Of a DNA stretch of 64,000 bases, positions 45,085 through 55,010 are shown in pieces. The notes beneath the pieces are model-generated. The model did not search any database and was not told the origin of the DNA. It saw only the letters and a program-made list of their open reading frames with translations. This stretch comes from Flavobacteriales bacterium UBA6772 (GTDB lineage Bacteria; Bacteroidota; Bacteroidia; Flavobacteriales; Flavobacteriaceae): the NCBI GenBank assembly GCA_905181765.1, contig CAJIYW010000009.1, positions 33,003 to 97,002 on the forward strand, read 5' to 3'. Within the stretch, counting starts at the first letter, position 1; each line of letters begins with the position of its first letter. A program made the translations under genes and the position numbers.

Positions 45085-45924
45085 ATGCGCACTATAAAAG
45101 ATATAATTATTGAAGGAAGACACAACAAACCAATTGTAACAGATGTTTTTTATGAAGAAACGAGTCAACCAAAAAAAGTAGTTATTTTTTGTCACGGGTA
45201 TAAAGGCTTTAAAGATTGGGGCGCTTGGAACTTAATGGCAGAAGTATTTGCAAAAGCAAATTTTTTCTTCATTAAATTTAATTTTTCTCATAATGGAGGC
45301 ACCGCAGAAGACTCCATAGATTTTCCAGATTTAGAAGCTTTTGGAAACAATAATTACACAAAAGAATTAGATGATTTAGAAAGTGTTTTAGATTGGATTT
45401 CTAACAATTCTGATTATAAACACGAAGTAGATATTCACGATATTTCAATTATTGGGCATAGTAGAGGTGGTGGAATTGTACTTTTAAAAGCAACGGAAGA
45501 CAACCGTGTTAAGAAAGTGGTTTCTTTGGCAGGAGTTTCAGATTATGAATGTAGATTTCCAAAAGAATCGAATTTTCAAGAATGGGCTAAAAAAGGTGTT
45601 TTTTATGTGAAAAACGGACGAACTAAGCAAGAAATGCCTCATTTTTATCAATTTTACAAAGATTTTGATAAAAACAAAAAACGATTAAACATCGAAAATG
45701 CCACCCGAAACTTAGAGATTCCACAGCTAATAATTCATGGAAATAAAGACACAACAGTTTTAATTAAAGAGGCTGAAAGTTTGCATAAATGGAATTCTAA
45801 AAGCATTTTTAAGGTGATAGAAAATGCAGATCATGTTTTTAATGTTTCTCACCCCTGGAAAGAAGAGGTGTTATCTAAAGAGCTGCAAAGAGCAACAAAT
45901 ATTTGTGTTGATTTTTGTAGCTAG
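45085..45924 (+). CDS. Alpha/beta hydrolase
   Basis: VIFCHGYKGFKDWGAWN, IIGHSRGGGIVLLKA, IHGNKDTTV, ENADHVF. Confidence 0.9.
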   Translation: MRTIKDIIIEGRHNKPIVTDVFYEETSQPKKVVIFCHGYKGFKDWGAWNLMAEVFAKANFFFIKFNFSHNGGTAEDSIDFPDLEAFGNNNYTKELDDLESVLDWISNNSDYKHEVDIHDISIIGHSRGGGIVLLKATEDNRVKKVVSLAGVSDYECRFPKESNFQEWAKKGVFYVKNGRTKQEMPHFYQFYKDFDKNKKRLNIENATRNLEIPQLIIHGNKDTTVLIKEAESLHKWNSKSIFKVIENADHVFNVSHPWKEEVLSKELQRATNICVDFCS

Positions 45925-46005
45925 TTTTTAAAAGAAAAATAAAACAGGATAGATTCTTATCTGTTCAGGAATAACATCGAGCCTCTTTTTTCGTATTTTT
46001 GATAG

Positions 46006-47088
46006 ATGGAATTGCTACCTCCTTTTAGAAAAATAATTCATGTAGATATGGATGCCTTTTATGCATCTGTAGCAGAATTAGACAATCCAGAATTAAGAGG
46101 TAAAGCTATTGCTGTTGGCGGAAGTGAAGAAAGAGGGGTGGTTTCTGCGGCAAGCTATGAAGCAAGAAAATTTGGCGTTAAATCTGCTATGAGCAGTTTT
46201 TTAGCCAAACAAAAATGTCCACATCTTATTTTTGTAAAATCAGATTTTGAGAGATACAAAGAGCTCTCTTTAAAAATTAGAGCAATTTTTTACGAATATA
46301 CAGATCTGGTAGAGCCGCTTTCGTTAGATGAAGCATACTTAGATGTTACAGAAAATAAGAAAGGGAATCCGTCTGCAAATGACATTGCGAGAGAAATTAG
46401 AGCACGCATATACACAGAAACTGGTTTAAGGGCTTCTGCAGGAATTTCAATTAATAAATTTATAGCAAAAGTAGCATCAGATATTAACAAACCAAACGGA
46501 CAAAAAACAATTCATCCAGAAGAGGTGCTTCAGTTTTTAGAAGAGTTGCCGGTTAATAAATTTTATGGTGTCGGTAAAGTTACCGCATCAAAAATGTATA
46601 ATTTAGGGATATTTAAAGGGAAGGATTTAAAGAAAAAACCTTTAGAAGAATTGGTAAAGTCGTTCGGTAAATCTGGCACGCATTATTACAATATAGTGAG
46701 AGGCATTCATAATAGTGCTGTTAAACCAAATAGAATACGCAAGTCTATTGCCGCAGAAAGAACGTTTAGCGAAAACCTTTCATCAGAAATTTTTATGATA
46801 GAACGGCTAGATAAGATTGCCGATGAGTTGGAAAAGCGCATGAAAAAAACAGATACCAAAGGCAAAACGATTACTTTAAAAATAAAATACTCAGACTTTA
46901 CACAACAAACAAGAAGTAAAACAAAAGGAAATTTTATGCAGACAAAAGAGGAGTTTTTTCCTGTGGTAAAAGAACTTTTATATCAAGATAAATTAGTAAA
47001 TTCTGTTCGTTTATTAGGGGTGTCTTTTGGAAATTTAAATACAGAAGAAGTCGTTCCGTTTTGGGTGCAATTACAATTTGAATTCTGA
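46006..47088 (+). CDS. dinB: DNA polymerase IV
   Basis: IIHVDMDAFYASVAELDNPELRGKAIAVGG, SLDEAYLDVTENK, ASAGISINKFIAKVASDINKPNGQ. Confidence 0.97.
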   Translation: MELLPPFRKIIHVDMDAFYASVAELDNPELRGKAIAVGGSEERGVVSAASYEARKFGVKSAMSSFLAKQKCPHLIFVKSDFERYKELSLKIRAIFYEYTDLVEPLSLDEAYLDVTENKKGNPSANDIAREIRARIYTETGLRASAGISINKFIAKVASDINKPNGQKTIHPEEVLQFLEELPVNKFYGVGKVTASKMYNLGIFKGKDLKKKPLEELVKSFGKSGTHYYNIVRGIHNSAVKPNRIRKSIAAERTFSENLSSEIFMIERLDKIADELEKRMKKTDTKGKTITLKIKYSDFTQQTRSKTKGNFMQTKEEFFPVVKELLYQDKLVNSVRLLGVSFGNLNTEEVVPFWVQLQFEF

Positions 47089-47183
47089 TAGGACGTGCCG
47101 TTACAAAGGGCTGTAATAAAACAATCTATTTATAAATTAACAGATTGCTTCATTTTTTGTAACGACAAAATTTATATTAAAAA

Positions 47184-47637
47184 TGAATATAAAAACAATA
47201 AGAACTAATTCTAAAAACAAAGATTTTATGAATTTAGTTAAAGAATTAGATGCCTATTTAAAAGATCACAGATGAAGATGAACATGATTTTTACAATCAG
47301 TTTAATAATATTGATGTTTTAAAAGAAGTTGTTGTAACTTATGTTTCTGGAATTGCAGTAGGTTGTGGGGCTATTAAAAAGTTTGACAACAGTGCTGTTG
47401 AGGTGAAAAGAATGTTTGTTTTAAAAGAAAATAGAGGAACCGGTGTTGCGCAAAGATTATTATATGAATTAGAAAGTTGGGCAACAGAGTTAGGGCATAC
47501 AAAAGTGTGTCTTAGAAACAGGAATACGGCAAATTAGAGCGGTGGCATTTTATAAAAAATGCACCTATAAAGTAACACCAAATTACGGACAATATATAGG
47601 CATGGAGAACAGTGTTTGTTTTGAAAAAGAGATCTAA
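47184..47637 (+). pseudogene. GNAT acetyltransferase with two frame disruptions near 47264 and 47508
   Basis: MNIKTIRTNSKNKDFMNLVKELDAYLK | ITDEDEHDFYNQFNNIDVLKEVVVTYVSGIAVGCGAIKKFDNSAVEVKRMFVLKENRGTGVAQRLLYELESWATELGHTK | LETGIRQIRAVAFYKKCTYKVTPNYGQYIGMENSVCFEKEI* in three frames. Confidence 0.75.
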
Positions 47638-48750
47638 ATGAAGTATAGTTATTGGGAATTAAAAGAGTGGTTTTCTAACATTGATTTTACAATTGTAGGT
47701 AGTGGTATTGTAGGCTTAAATTGTGCTTTAGAATTAAAGAAAAAACACCCTGCAGCAAAAATTGTAATTCTTGAAAAAGGAATGTTGCCACAAGGCGCAA
47801 GCACAAAAAACGCAGGTTTTGCCTGTTTTGGAAGCCTTTCGGAGCTGATAGATGACTTGAGTTCTCATACAGAACAAGAAGTGTATAATTTGGTAGAAAA
47901 TCGTTGGAAAGGGTTGCAATTATTAAGAAGTAATTTAGTAGATAAAAACATCGATTTTCAACAAAATAAAGGCTTTGAGTTGTGTGATTCTGAAACTTTT
48001 TTTGAGGAGTGTATTTCAAAAAAAGAGGATATTAATAAATTATTAAAACCTATATTTAATAAGGATGTTTTTTCAGTTTCAGACAATACATTTAATTTCA
48101 AAAAAGTACACAATAGGTATATTGTTAATAATTTTGAAGGCCAGATTGATACTGGAAAAATGGGATACGAACTAATACAGAAAGTGCAGAAATTAGGTGT
48201 TAAAATTTTAAATAACATTACTGTTGAAAGTTTCATAGAAGACAATACAGATATTGAAATAATAACAGATAAAATTACCTTTAAAACAACTAAACTTTTT
48301 ATCGCAACCAATGGTTTTGCAAATAAATTATTAGAAGAAAAAGTTCAACCAGCAAGAGCACAGGTGCTCATCACAAAACCAATTAAAAACCTACAAATAA
48401 AAGGAACCTTTCATTTAGACAAAGGGTATTATTATTTTAGAAATATAGACAATCGAATTTTGTTTGGTGGTGGAAGAAACCTAGATTTTAAGACAGAAGA
48501 AACTTCAGAATTTGGGCAAACAGCAATTATTCAAAATGAATTAGAAAATATTTTAAAAACAATTATTTTACCAAATACTTCTTTTGAAATTGAACACAGA
48601 TGGAGTGGGATTATGGGTGTTGGAGATCAGAAAAAAGCCATTGTAAAGCAACTCTCTAATCATGTTTTTTGTGGAGTTCGTTTAGGTGGAATGGGTGTTG
48701 CAATTGGCAGCTTGGTAGGTAAAGAATTAGCAGCATTAATAAATGAATAA
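47638..48750 (+). CDS. FAD-dependent oxidoreductase (DAO family)
   Basis: DFTIVGSGIVGLNCALELKKKHPAAKIVILEKG; GIMGVGDQKKAIVKQL. Confidence 0.88.
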   Translation: MKYSYWELKEWFSNIDFTIVGSGIVGLNCALELKKKHPAAKIVILEKGMLPQGASTKNAGFACFGSLSELIDDLSSHTEQEVYNLVENRWKGLQLLRSNLVDKNIDFQQNKGFELCDSETFFEECISKKEDINKLLKPIFNKDVFSVSDNTFNFKKVHNRYIVNNFEGQIDTGKMGYELIQKVQKLGVKILNNITVESFIEDNTDIEIITDKITFKTTKLFIATNGFANKLLEEKVQPARAQVLITKPIKNLQIKGTFHLDKGYYYFRNIDNRILFGGGRNLDFKTEETSEFGQTAIIQNELENILKTIILPNTSFEIEHRWSGIMGVGDQKKAIVKQLSNHVFCGVRLGGMGVAIGSLVGKELAALINE

Positions 48751-49873
48751 ACAATTTCTAGATGTAATAATTATTGGTGGTGGCCTGGCAGGTTTGTGCA
48801 ATGCAATTCACTTATCTAAATTAGGTAAAAAGGTTTTATTAATTGAGAAAAATGAATACCCAAAACACAAAGTTTGTGGTGAGTATATTTCTAATGAAGT
48901 ACTGCCATATTTAGATTTTTTGGAGGTAAATCCGTTTGATTTTGGAGCTGTAAGAATCAATAAATTTCAGTTATCAACTACAAAAAGCAACATAATTTCG
49001 GCAAAGCTGCCCTTGGGTGGATTTGGGATTTCTCGGTATACATTGGATCTTGTTTTATCAGAAAAGGCAAAAGAAAACGGCGTTATGATTTTACAGGATA
49101 CTGTTTTAGACGTTACCTTTTTAAAAGATTTTTTTCAAGTAGAAACAAAACAAAACAGCATTTTTACTTCCAAAATTGCCATTGGTGCTTTTGGTAAACG
49201 TTCTTTGTTAGATGTAAAAATGGGGCGCAATTTTATTCAGAAGAAATCGCCTTATTTAGGGGTTAAAATTCATGTAAAAGGAAATTTTAAAGAGGATTTG
49301 GTGGCGCTTCATAATTTTAAAGGAGGGTATTGTGGGGTTTCTAAAGTAGAAAATAACGCAATTAATTTATGTTACATCACAAATTATGCAACCTTTAAAA
49401 AGTATAAAAACATCGCAGATTTTCAAGAACAAGTTGTTTTTAAAAATAATTTCTTGAAAGAGATTTTTCACAATTCTGAAGCTATTTTTGAAAAACCCTT
49501 AAGCATTAGTCAGATTTCATTTGAAACTAAAAAACCAGTAGAAAATCATATTTTAATGTGTGGTGACTCTGCAGGAATGATTCATCCACTTTGTGGAAAT
49601 GGCATGAGCATGGCTATTCAGTCTGCGCAATTAGCGTCTAAATTGATTCTAAATTACTTTAATGGTGAAATTGAGACAAGAAAAGAACTGGAAAAGCAAT
49701 ATATTAGACAGTGGAATCGAAAGTTTAGTTTGCGATTAAAAGCGGGTCATTTTATTGCAATGTTGTTTAGAAAAGATACAATTGCATCTGTTTTATTGCA
49801 AATTTTAAAGAAGCTTCCTTTTTTATTACCAATAATAATTAAGCAAACTCACGGTAAACCAATGAAGATATAA
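48743..49873 (+). CDS. FAD-dependent monooxygenase/geranylgeranyl-reductase-like flavoprotein
   Basis: DVIIIGGGLAGLCNAIHLSKLGKKVLLIEKNEYPKHKVCGEY; LMCGDSAGMIHPLCGNGMSMA. Confidence 0.9.
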   Translation: MNKQFLDVIIIGGGLAGLCNAIHLSKLGKKVLLIEKNEYPKHKVCGEYISNEVLPYLDFLEVNPFDFGAVRINKFQLSTTKSNIISAKLPLGGFGISRYTLDLVLSEKAKENGVMILQDTVLDVTFLKDFFQVETKQNSIFTSKIAIGAFGKRSLLDVKMGRNFIQKKSPYLGVKIHVKGNFKEDLVALHNFKGGYCGVSKVENNAINLCYITNYATFKKYKNIADFQEQVVFKNNFLKEIFHNSEAIFEKPLSISQISFETKKPVENHILMCGDSAGMIHPLCGNGMSMAIQSAQLASKLILNYFNGEIETRKELEKQYIRQWNRKFSLRLKAGHFIAMLFRKDTIASVLLQILKKLPFLLPIIIKQTHGKPMKI

Positions 49874-50583
49874 TGGATTTTTTTATCAGCACAAAAAACA
49901 GAACAGACAAAGAAGAGTTAATGGACGATTTTTCTATTGGTGGCGATTTGTTGCGCGATACTTTAGATAAACTAGAAAATATAAACCGTTGGTTGGGCGG
50001 AAATTTAATGACGGTAAAGGCATTGAAAAAAGTATTAAAAAACCACCCAAAAGAACAAGAATTAACCATTGCAGATATTGGTTGTGGGCATGGAGATATT
50101 TTACGAGATGTAGCTAAGTTCGGACGAAAAAACGGCTATAAAATGAAGTTGATTGGTATGGATGCAAACCCGACAGCTATTGCTTACGCAAATGAATTAT
50201 CAACGGAATTTCCTGAGCTAAGTTTTAAGACGGAAGATATTTTCTCTGAGGCGTTTAAAAACAGAAAATTTGATGTGGTATTAGCAACGTTGTTTCTGCA
50301 TCATTTTAAAGAAGCGCAATTGACTTCTTTTTTAGGAAACACTTTAAAACAAACAAAAATAGGGATTGTAGTAAACGATTTGCACAGGCATAAGTTAGCG
50401 TATTATTTATTTATGTTATTATCTGTTTTTATAAAAAACAACATGATAATTGAAGATGGATTAACTTCTGTTTTAAGAGGGTTTAAAAGAAATGAATTAG
50501 CGCATATCTCAAAAAAATTAAAAGTAAAACCACAAATTTCTTGGAAATGGGCGTTCCGTTTTGAATGGATTTTGAAGTATTAA
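49873..50583 (+). CDS. SAM-dependent methyltransferase (UbiE-like)
   Basis: TIADIGCGHGDILRDVAKFG; overlaps the upstream gene by 1 nt. Confidence 0.9.
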   Translation: MDFFISTKNRTDKEELMDDFSIGGDLLRDTLDKLENINRWLGGNLMTVKALKKVLKNHPKEQELTIADIGCGHGDILRDVAKFGRKNGYKMKLIGMDANPTAIAYANELSTEFPELSFKTEDIFSEAFKNRKFDVVLATLFLHHFKEAQLTSFLGNTLKQTKIGIVVNDLHRHKLAYYLFMLLSVFIKNNMIIEDGLTSVLRGFKRNELAHISKKLKVKPQISWKWAFRFEWILKY

Positions 50584-50652
50584 AAAACAGAAAGTTATAA
50601 AGTATTCTTAGGAAGCTTTAAGTATAAAAAACATTGAAATCCCGGTCGAAAA

Positions 50653-51704
50653 ATGAAAGTAAAAATAACAGCTGTTGCAAAACAACTTCCGAAATACTAT
50701 AGAGAAACAAAAGACATTATACCTTTTGTAAAATTATGGATGCAAGATCAAGACGAACGTTTTCAGAGAAAAGTTACTAAACTTTTTGAGGGTGCTGCTG
50801 TTGATAAAAGGTATTCTATTATGGATCCTGAAGATGTGTTTGTAGCAACCTCTTTCGAAGAAAAAAACAATATTTACGCAAGAGAGGTGGTAATCTTAGG
50901 AGAACAAGCGCTTAAAAAATCTTTAAATAAAGCAAATTTAAAAGCAACTGATATTGATTTTATTATAACGGTAAGTTGCACCGGTATTATGATTCCGTCT
51001 ATGGATGCATACCTAATTAATTCACTGCAAATGAAACAAGACATTGTGCGTTTACCGGTTACAGAAATGGGTTGTGCTGCAGGTGTTTCTGGTATTATTT
51101 ATGCAAAGAATTTTTTAAAGGCGAATCCGAATAAACGGGCTGTCGTAATTGCTGTAGAAGCACCAACAGCAACGTTCCAATTAGACGATTATTCGATGAC
51201 AAACATTGTAAGTGCTGCTATTTTTGGAGACGGAGCATCTGCGGTAATTTTATCTTCTTACGAAGAAGATAATGGGCCAGAAATTATAGATGAAGCGATG
51301 TATCATTTTTACGATGCCACAAGCATGATGGGTTTTAACCTTGTAAACACAGGTTTGCAAATGATTTTAGACAAGGAAGTTCCAAAGAAAATTTCAGATC
51401 ATTTTCCGGCAATCGTACATCCTTTTTTAGAAAGAAACAACTTGACAATTGAAGATATAGATCATTTAATTTTTCATCCAGGAGGAAAGAAAATTGTGCA
51501 AACTGTAGAAGATTTATTTGGTGCTTTAGGAAAGAACATAGACGATACAAAAGAAGTCTTGCGTTTGTATGGCAACATGTCTAGCGCAACAGTTTTATAT
51601 GTTTTAGAGCGTTTTATGGATAGAAACCAGCCAAAGGAGAAAGAGGCTTAATGCTAAGTTTTGGGCCAGGGTTTTCTGCACAACGTATTTTATTAGAGTG
51701 GTAA
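50653..51704 (+). CDS. Type III polyketide synthase (chalcone/stilbene synthase family); frame disruption near 51635
   Basis: VTEMGCAAGVSGI (Cys), LIFHPGGKKIVQ (His), RLYGNMSSATVLYVLE (Asn); conserved tail MLSFGPGFSAQRILLEW* is in the adjacent frame. Confidence 0.94.
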
Positions 51705-51714
51705 AATTATTAAA

Positions 51715-52155
51715 ATGAATCAAGAACAAATTATAAAAAACCTGCCCTATCAAAAACCTTTTTTGTTTGTTGATGAACTTACAGAAATTTCAGAAAGTGG
51801 TGTTGCAGGAAATTATACCTTTAAAGATAGTGCGTTTTTTTATGAAGGTCATTTTAAGGAAAACCCAATAACCCCAGGTGTTATTTTAACAGAAACCATG
51901 GCACAAATTGGCGTTGTTTGTTTAGGAATATTTTTACTAAAAGATAAAATTTCAACAACCATAAAACCACAAATAGCTTTAACATCTAACGTGGTTGATT
52001 TTTATTTACCCGTTTTACCAAATGAAAAAGTAACTGTAATTTCAGAAAAAGAATATTTTAGATTTAACAAGTTAAAGTGTCGTGTAAAAATGATAAATTC
52101 TAAAAATGAATTGGTTTGTAGGGGAACTATTTCTGGAATGATTATCGCAAAATAG
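51715..52155 (+). CDS. FabZ-like 3-hydroxyacyl-ACP dehydratase (hotdog fold)
   Basis: LPYQKPFLFVDELTEI, FYEGHFKENPITPGVILTETMAQ. Confidence 0.9.
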   Translation: MNQEQIIKNLPYQKPFLFVDELTEISESGVAGNYTFKDSAFFYEGHFKENPITPGVILTETMAQIGVVCLGIFLLKDKISTTIKPQIALTSNVVDFYLPVLPNEKVTVISEKEYFRFNKLKCRVKMINSKNELVCRGTISGMIIAK

Positions 52156-52163
52156 AGACTGAA

Positions 52164-53459
52164 ATGAATTTACCAGAAGTTAAAAACAGAGTTGTAATTA
52201 CCGGTTTAGGAGTTGTGGCGCCTAATGGCGTTGGTTTGCCAGCATTTACAAATGCGATAAAAACAGGAACTTCAGGAATTACCTATCATCAAAATTTAAA
52301 AGACAAGGGCTTTTCTTGCTGTATCGGCGGAATTCCAATTATTTCAGAAGAAAAAAAATTAGAATATTTAACACCTTTACAATTGCGCGGGTTTAACAGC
52401 ACCTCAATTTTATATGGCTGCATGGCAGGAATTGACGCTTGGAAAGACGCCGGTTTTTCTGTAGATGAAAATTCGGAATTAGATTACGATTCAGGGTTAA
52501 TTTTTGGAACAGGAACCTCTGGAATAGAAAAGTTAAGAGAGGCTATTTATAAAATAGACGACCAAAACGTAAGACGCTTAGGAAGTACCTCTGTGGTGCA
52601 AACAATGGCAAGTGGAATTTCAGCATATTTAGGTGGAATTCTTGGGTTTGGGAATCAGGTTACAACAAACTCTTCTGCTTGTACAACAGGAACAGAAGCT
52701 TTATTGTTGGGTTTTGAGCGCATTAAAAACGGAAAAGCAAAACGAATGCTTGTGGGTAGTTCTAGTGATAGCAGTCTGTATACTTGGGGAGGTTTTGATG
52801 CAATGCGCGTGATGTCTTATAAGCACAATGAAACACCAGAGAAAGGAGCAAGGCCAATGAGTGCAACTGCAGCGGGTTTTGTTCCAGGAAGTGGCGCAGG
52901 AGCCTTGGTTTTAGAGTCTCTAGAAAGTGCTTTAGAGCGGAAAGCTACTATTTACGCAGAAGTTTTAGGAGGCAATATTAATTCTGGCGGACAACGAAAA
53001 GGCGGAACCTTAACGGCTCCAAACTCAGAAGCGGTTCAAAAATGTATTACAGATGCGGTATTAGATTCGGGTATTTCTTCTTCGGAAATAGATGTAATTA
53101 ACGGGCATTTAACAGCAACGTCAAAAGATTCTTTAGAAATAGAAAATTGGACAAAGGCACTGCAAAGAACAGGAACGGATTTTCCGTATATTAATTCTTT
53201 AAAATCGATGGTGGGTCATTGTTTGGCTGCTTCTGGAGCCATAGAATGTGTAGCAGCTGTTGCACAAGTTAAAGGGCAATTTGTGTTTCCAAATATTAAT
53301 TGCGACGATGTGCATCCAGAAATTTCAGCATTGATTTCTAATGATAAAATTCCAACTCAAATAATTGAAAAAAACATTACTATTTTAGCAAAAGCAAGTT
53401 TTGGCTTTGGAGATGTAAATGCGTGTGTTATCTTTAAAAAATATTTCAGATTAATATGA
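52164..53459 (+). CDS. Beta-ketoacyl-ACP synthase (FabF/KAS II-like)
   Basis: TNSSACTTGTEALLLG (Cys), NGHLTATSKDSLE (His), KSMVGHCLAASGAIE (His). Confidence 0.93.
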   Translation: MNLPEVKNRVVITGLGVVAPNGVGLPAFTNAIKTGTSGITYHQNLKDKGFSCCIGGIPIISEEKKLEYLTPLQLRGFNSTSILYGCMAGIDAWKDAGFSVDENSELDYDSGLIFGTGTSGIEKLREAIYKIDDQNVRRLGSTSVVQTMASGISAYLGGILGFGNQVTTNSSACTTGTEALLLGFERIKNGKAKRMLVGSSSDSSLYTWGGFDAMRVMSYKHNETPEKGARPMSATAAGFVPGSGAGALVLESLESALERKATIYAEVLGGNINSGGQRKGGTLTAPNSEAVQKCITDAVLDSGISSSEIDVINGHLTATSKDSLEIENWTKALQRTGTDFPYINSLKSMVGHCLAASGAIECVAAVAQVKGQFVFPNINCDDVHPEISALISNDKIPTQIIEKNITILAKASFGFGDVNACVIFKKYFRLI

Positions 53460-53707
53460 TAAAAGAAGAAATTATATCAAAATTAAAAACAATTGTAAAG
53501 CCTTATGTTCAAAATGAAGAGGGTTTTAAAAACTTAAATGAAAACACAGATTTTATAAACGATTTAGAAATAAACTCTGCAAATTTAGTAGATATTATTT
53601 TAGATGTAGAAGATGAGTTTAAGATAGAAATAGACAACGATTCTATGGAAAAAATGCTCTCTGTAAAAGCAACTGTTGAGATTATACAAACAAAAATAAA
53701 TGCATAA
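53456..53707 (+). CDS. Acyl carrier protein
   Basis: INDLEINSANLVDIILDVEDEFKIEI with a candidate phosphopantetheinylation Ser; overlaps the KS by 4 nt. Confidence 0.9.
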   Translation: MIKEEIISKLKTIVKPYVQNEEGFKNLNENTDFINDLEINSANLVDIILDVEDEFKIEIDNDSMEKMLSVKATVEIIQTKINA

Positions 53708-54272
53708 TATTGGCAATGATATTGTAGATTTAAACCTTGCCAAGATCGAAAGTAATTGGCAACGAAAGGGTTTTTTAGAGAAACAATTTACCCAAAAAGA
53801 ACAAGACGAAATTTTAAGTTCTGAAAATCCGTTTTTAAAAGTTTGGTTGTTTTGGTCGATGAAAGAAGCGGCTTACAAATGTTATACTCAAAAGTTTAAA
53901 GAACGTTTTTTTGCTCCTCGAAAGTTTGAGTGCACTGCAATTACTAAAGACAAAGGAATGGTGGTTTTTGAAGAAAACACATTTTATACCGTATCTATTT
54001 TTAATGCATTTTATATATCTACAATCGCCAGAGAAAAAAAAGAAGAAACTATTATTTGTTCTGCAATTGTTTTGCCAAGCACAATAGATTTAGATTTAAA
54101 AATAAAACTGGCAGCTGAAACAGGTGTTTCAGTTAAGGATATAGAAAAAAGAAAAACAACTATTGGTGCGCCACTTTTTTATTATCAAGAAGAATTATTA
54201 ACAACATCATGCTCAATTTCTCATCACGGAAATTACGGAGCGTATGCTTTTAACGTAGGTTCTAAATTTTAA
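53700..54272 (+). CDS. 4'-phosphopantetheinyl transferase
   Basis: IGNDIVDLNLAKIES, WLFWSMKEAAYKCYTQ, SISHHGNYGAYAF. Confidence 0.9.
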   Translation: MHNIGNDIVDLNLAKIESNWQRKGFLEKQFTQKEQDEILSSENPFLKVWLFWSMKEAAYKCYTQKFKERFFAPRKFECTAITKDKGMVVFEENTFYTVSIFNAFYISTIAREKKEETIICSAIVLPSTIDLDLKIKLAAETGVSVKDIEKRKTTIGAPLFYYQEELLTTSCSISHHGNYGAYAFNVGSKF

Positions 54273-54279
54273 TATATTT

Positions 54280-54819
54280 ATGAGACTTAAAAAGATAGTA
54301 CTGGTTCTTGTATTGGGAGCTTTCACTTGTTTTTCACAAGAGTTGGTGCAAGATAAAACAGCCTCTGAAATTACATTTACAATAAAGAATTTTGGATTTA
54401 ATGTGCCCGGAAATTTTAGTCAATTTATAGCTTCCAGTAATTTTAGTGCGAGTAATTTACAGGGAAGTTTTTTGAATGTAAAGATAAGCGTAGCATCCAT
54501 ATTTACAGACTCAGAAGCTAGAGATAAACACCTTTTAGAGGTAGATTATTTTAATATTAAAAAGTATCCGAATATTTTATTTGAATCTTCTGTAATAGAG
54601 AAAATAACCCCCTCTAAATATTTATTAAAAGGCTTTATAACTATTAAAGGAATCAAGAAAAGTGTAGAAACCACATTAAATGTAACCACTTCTCAAACTA
54701 CAGTAACATTTTTGACTGATTTTTCTCTAAACAGAAGAGACTTTGGTGTTGGTGGCAGCAGTTTTGTGCTTTCTAAGGAAGTGAATATTAAAATGAAGTA
54801 TGTTGGAACTAAAAATTAA
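54280..54819 (+). CDS. YceI family lipocalin-like periplasmic protein
   Basis: Signal peptide; KTASEITFTIKNFGFNVPGNFSQF; TDFSLNRRDFGVGG. Confidence 0.88.
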   Translation: MRLKKIVLVLVLGAFTCFSQELVQDKTASEITFTIKNFGFNVPGNFSQFIASSNFSASNLQGSFLNVKISVASIFTDSEARDKHLLEVDYFNIKKYPNILFESSVIEKITPSKYLLKGFITIKGIKKSVETTLNVTTSQTTVTFLTDFSLNRRDFGVGGSSFVLSKEVNIKMKYVGTKN

Positions 54820-54976
54820 AGAAGCGCTTTTTAACCAATGCCAATCTTTTGTAAACAAGTACCCAAAAAGCTTACGAATACTTGTAAATTTCTGCGCCCA
54901 GAAGGAAAAGAGTTATATGTGGACAAAGCTGTGTCTTAAAACTAAGGATTACTTTTCAGGAAATAGTATAGTTTAG
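54800..54976 (+). pseudogene. Short ORF, possibly a GreA/B-family N-terminal remnant
   Basis: MLELKIKEALFNQCQSFVNKYPKSL... resembles the start of flavobacterial GreA/GreB-like proteins, then an unrelated tail; overlaps the yceI 3' end by 20 nt. Confidence 0.25.
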
Positions 54977-55010
54977 TTGATTTTTTTAAGTTTTAAATAT
55001 CTACACTAAG

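Noticed and set aside
47687-48311. Three overlapping minus-strand ORFs inside the DAO-type oxidoreductase
   Set aside because: Antisense to an intact FAD-binding protein with clear motifs.
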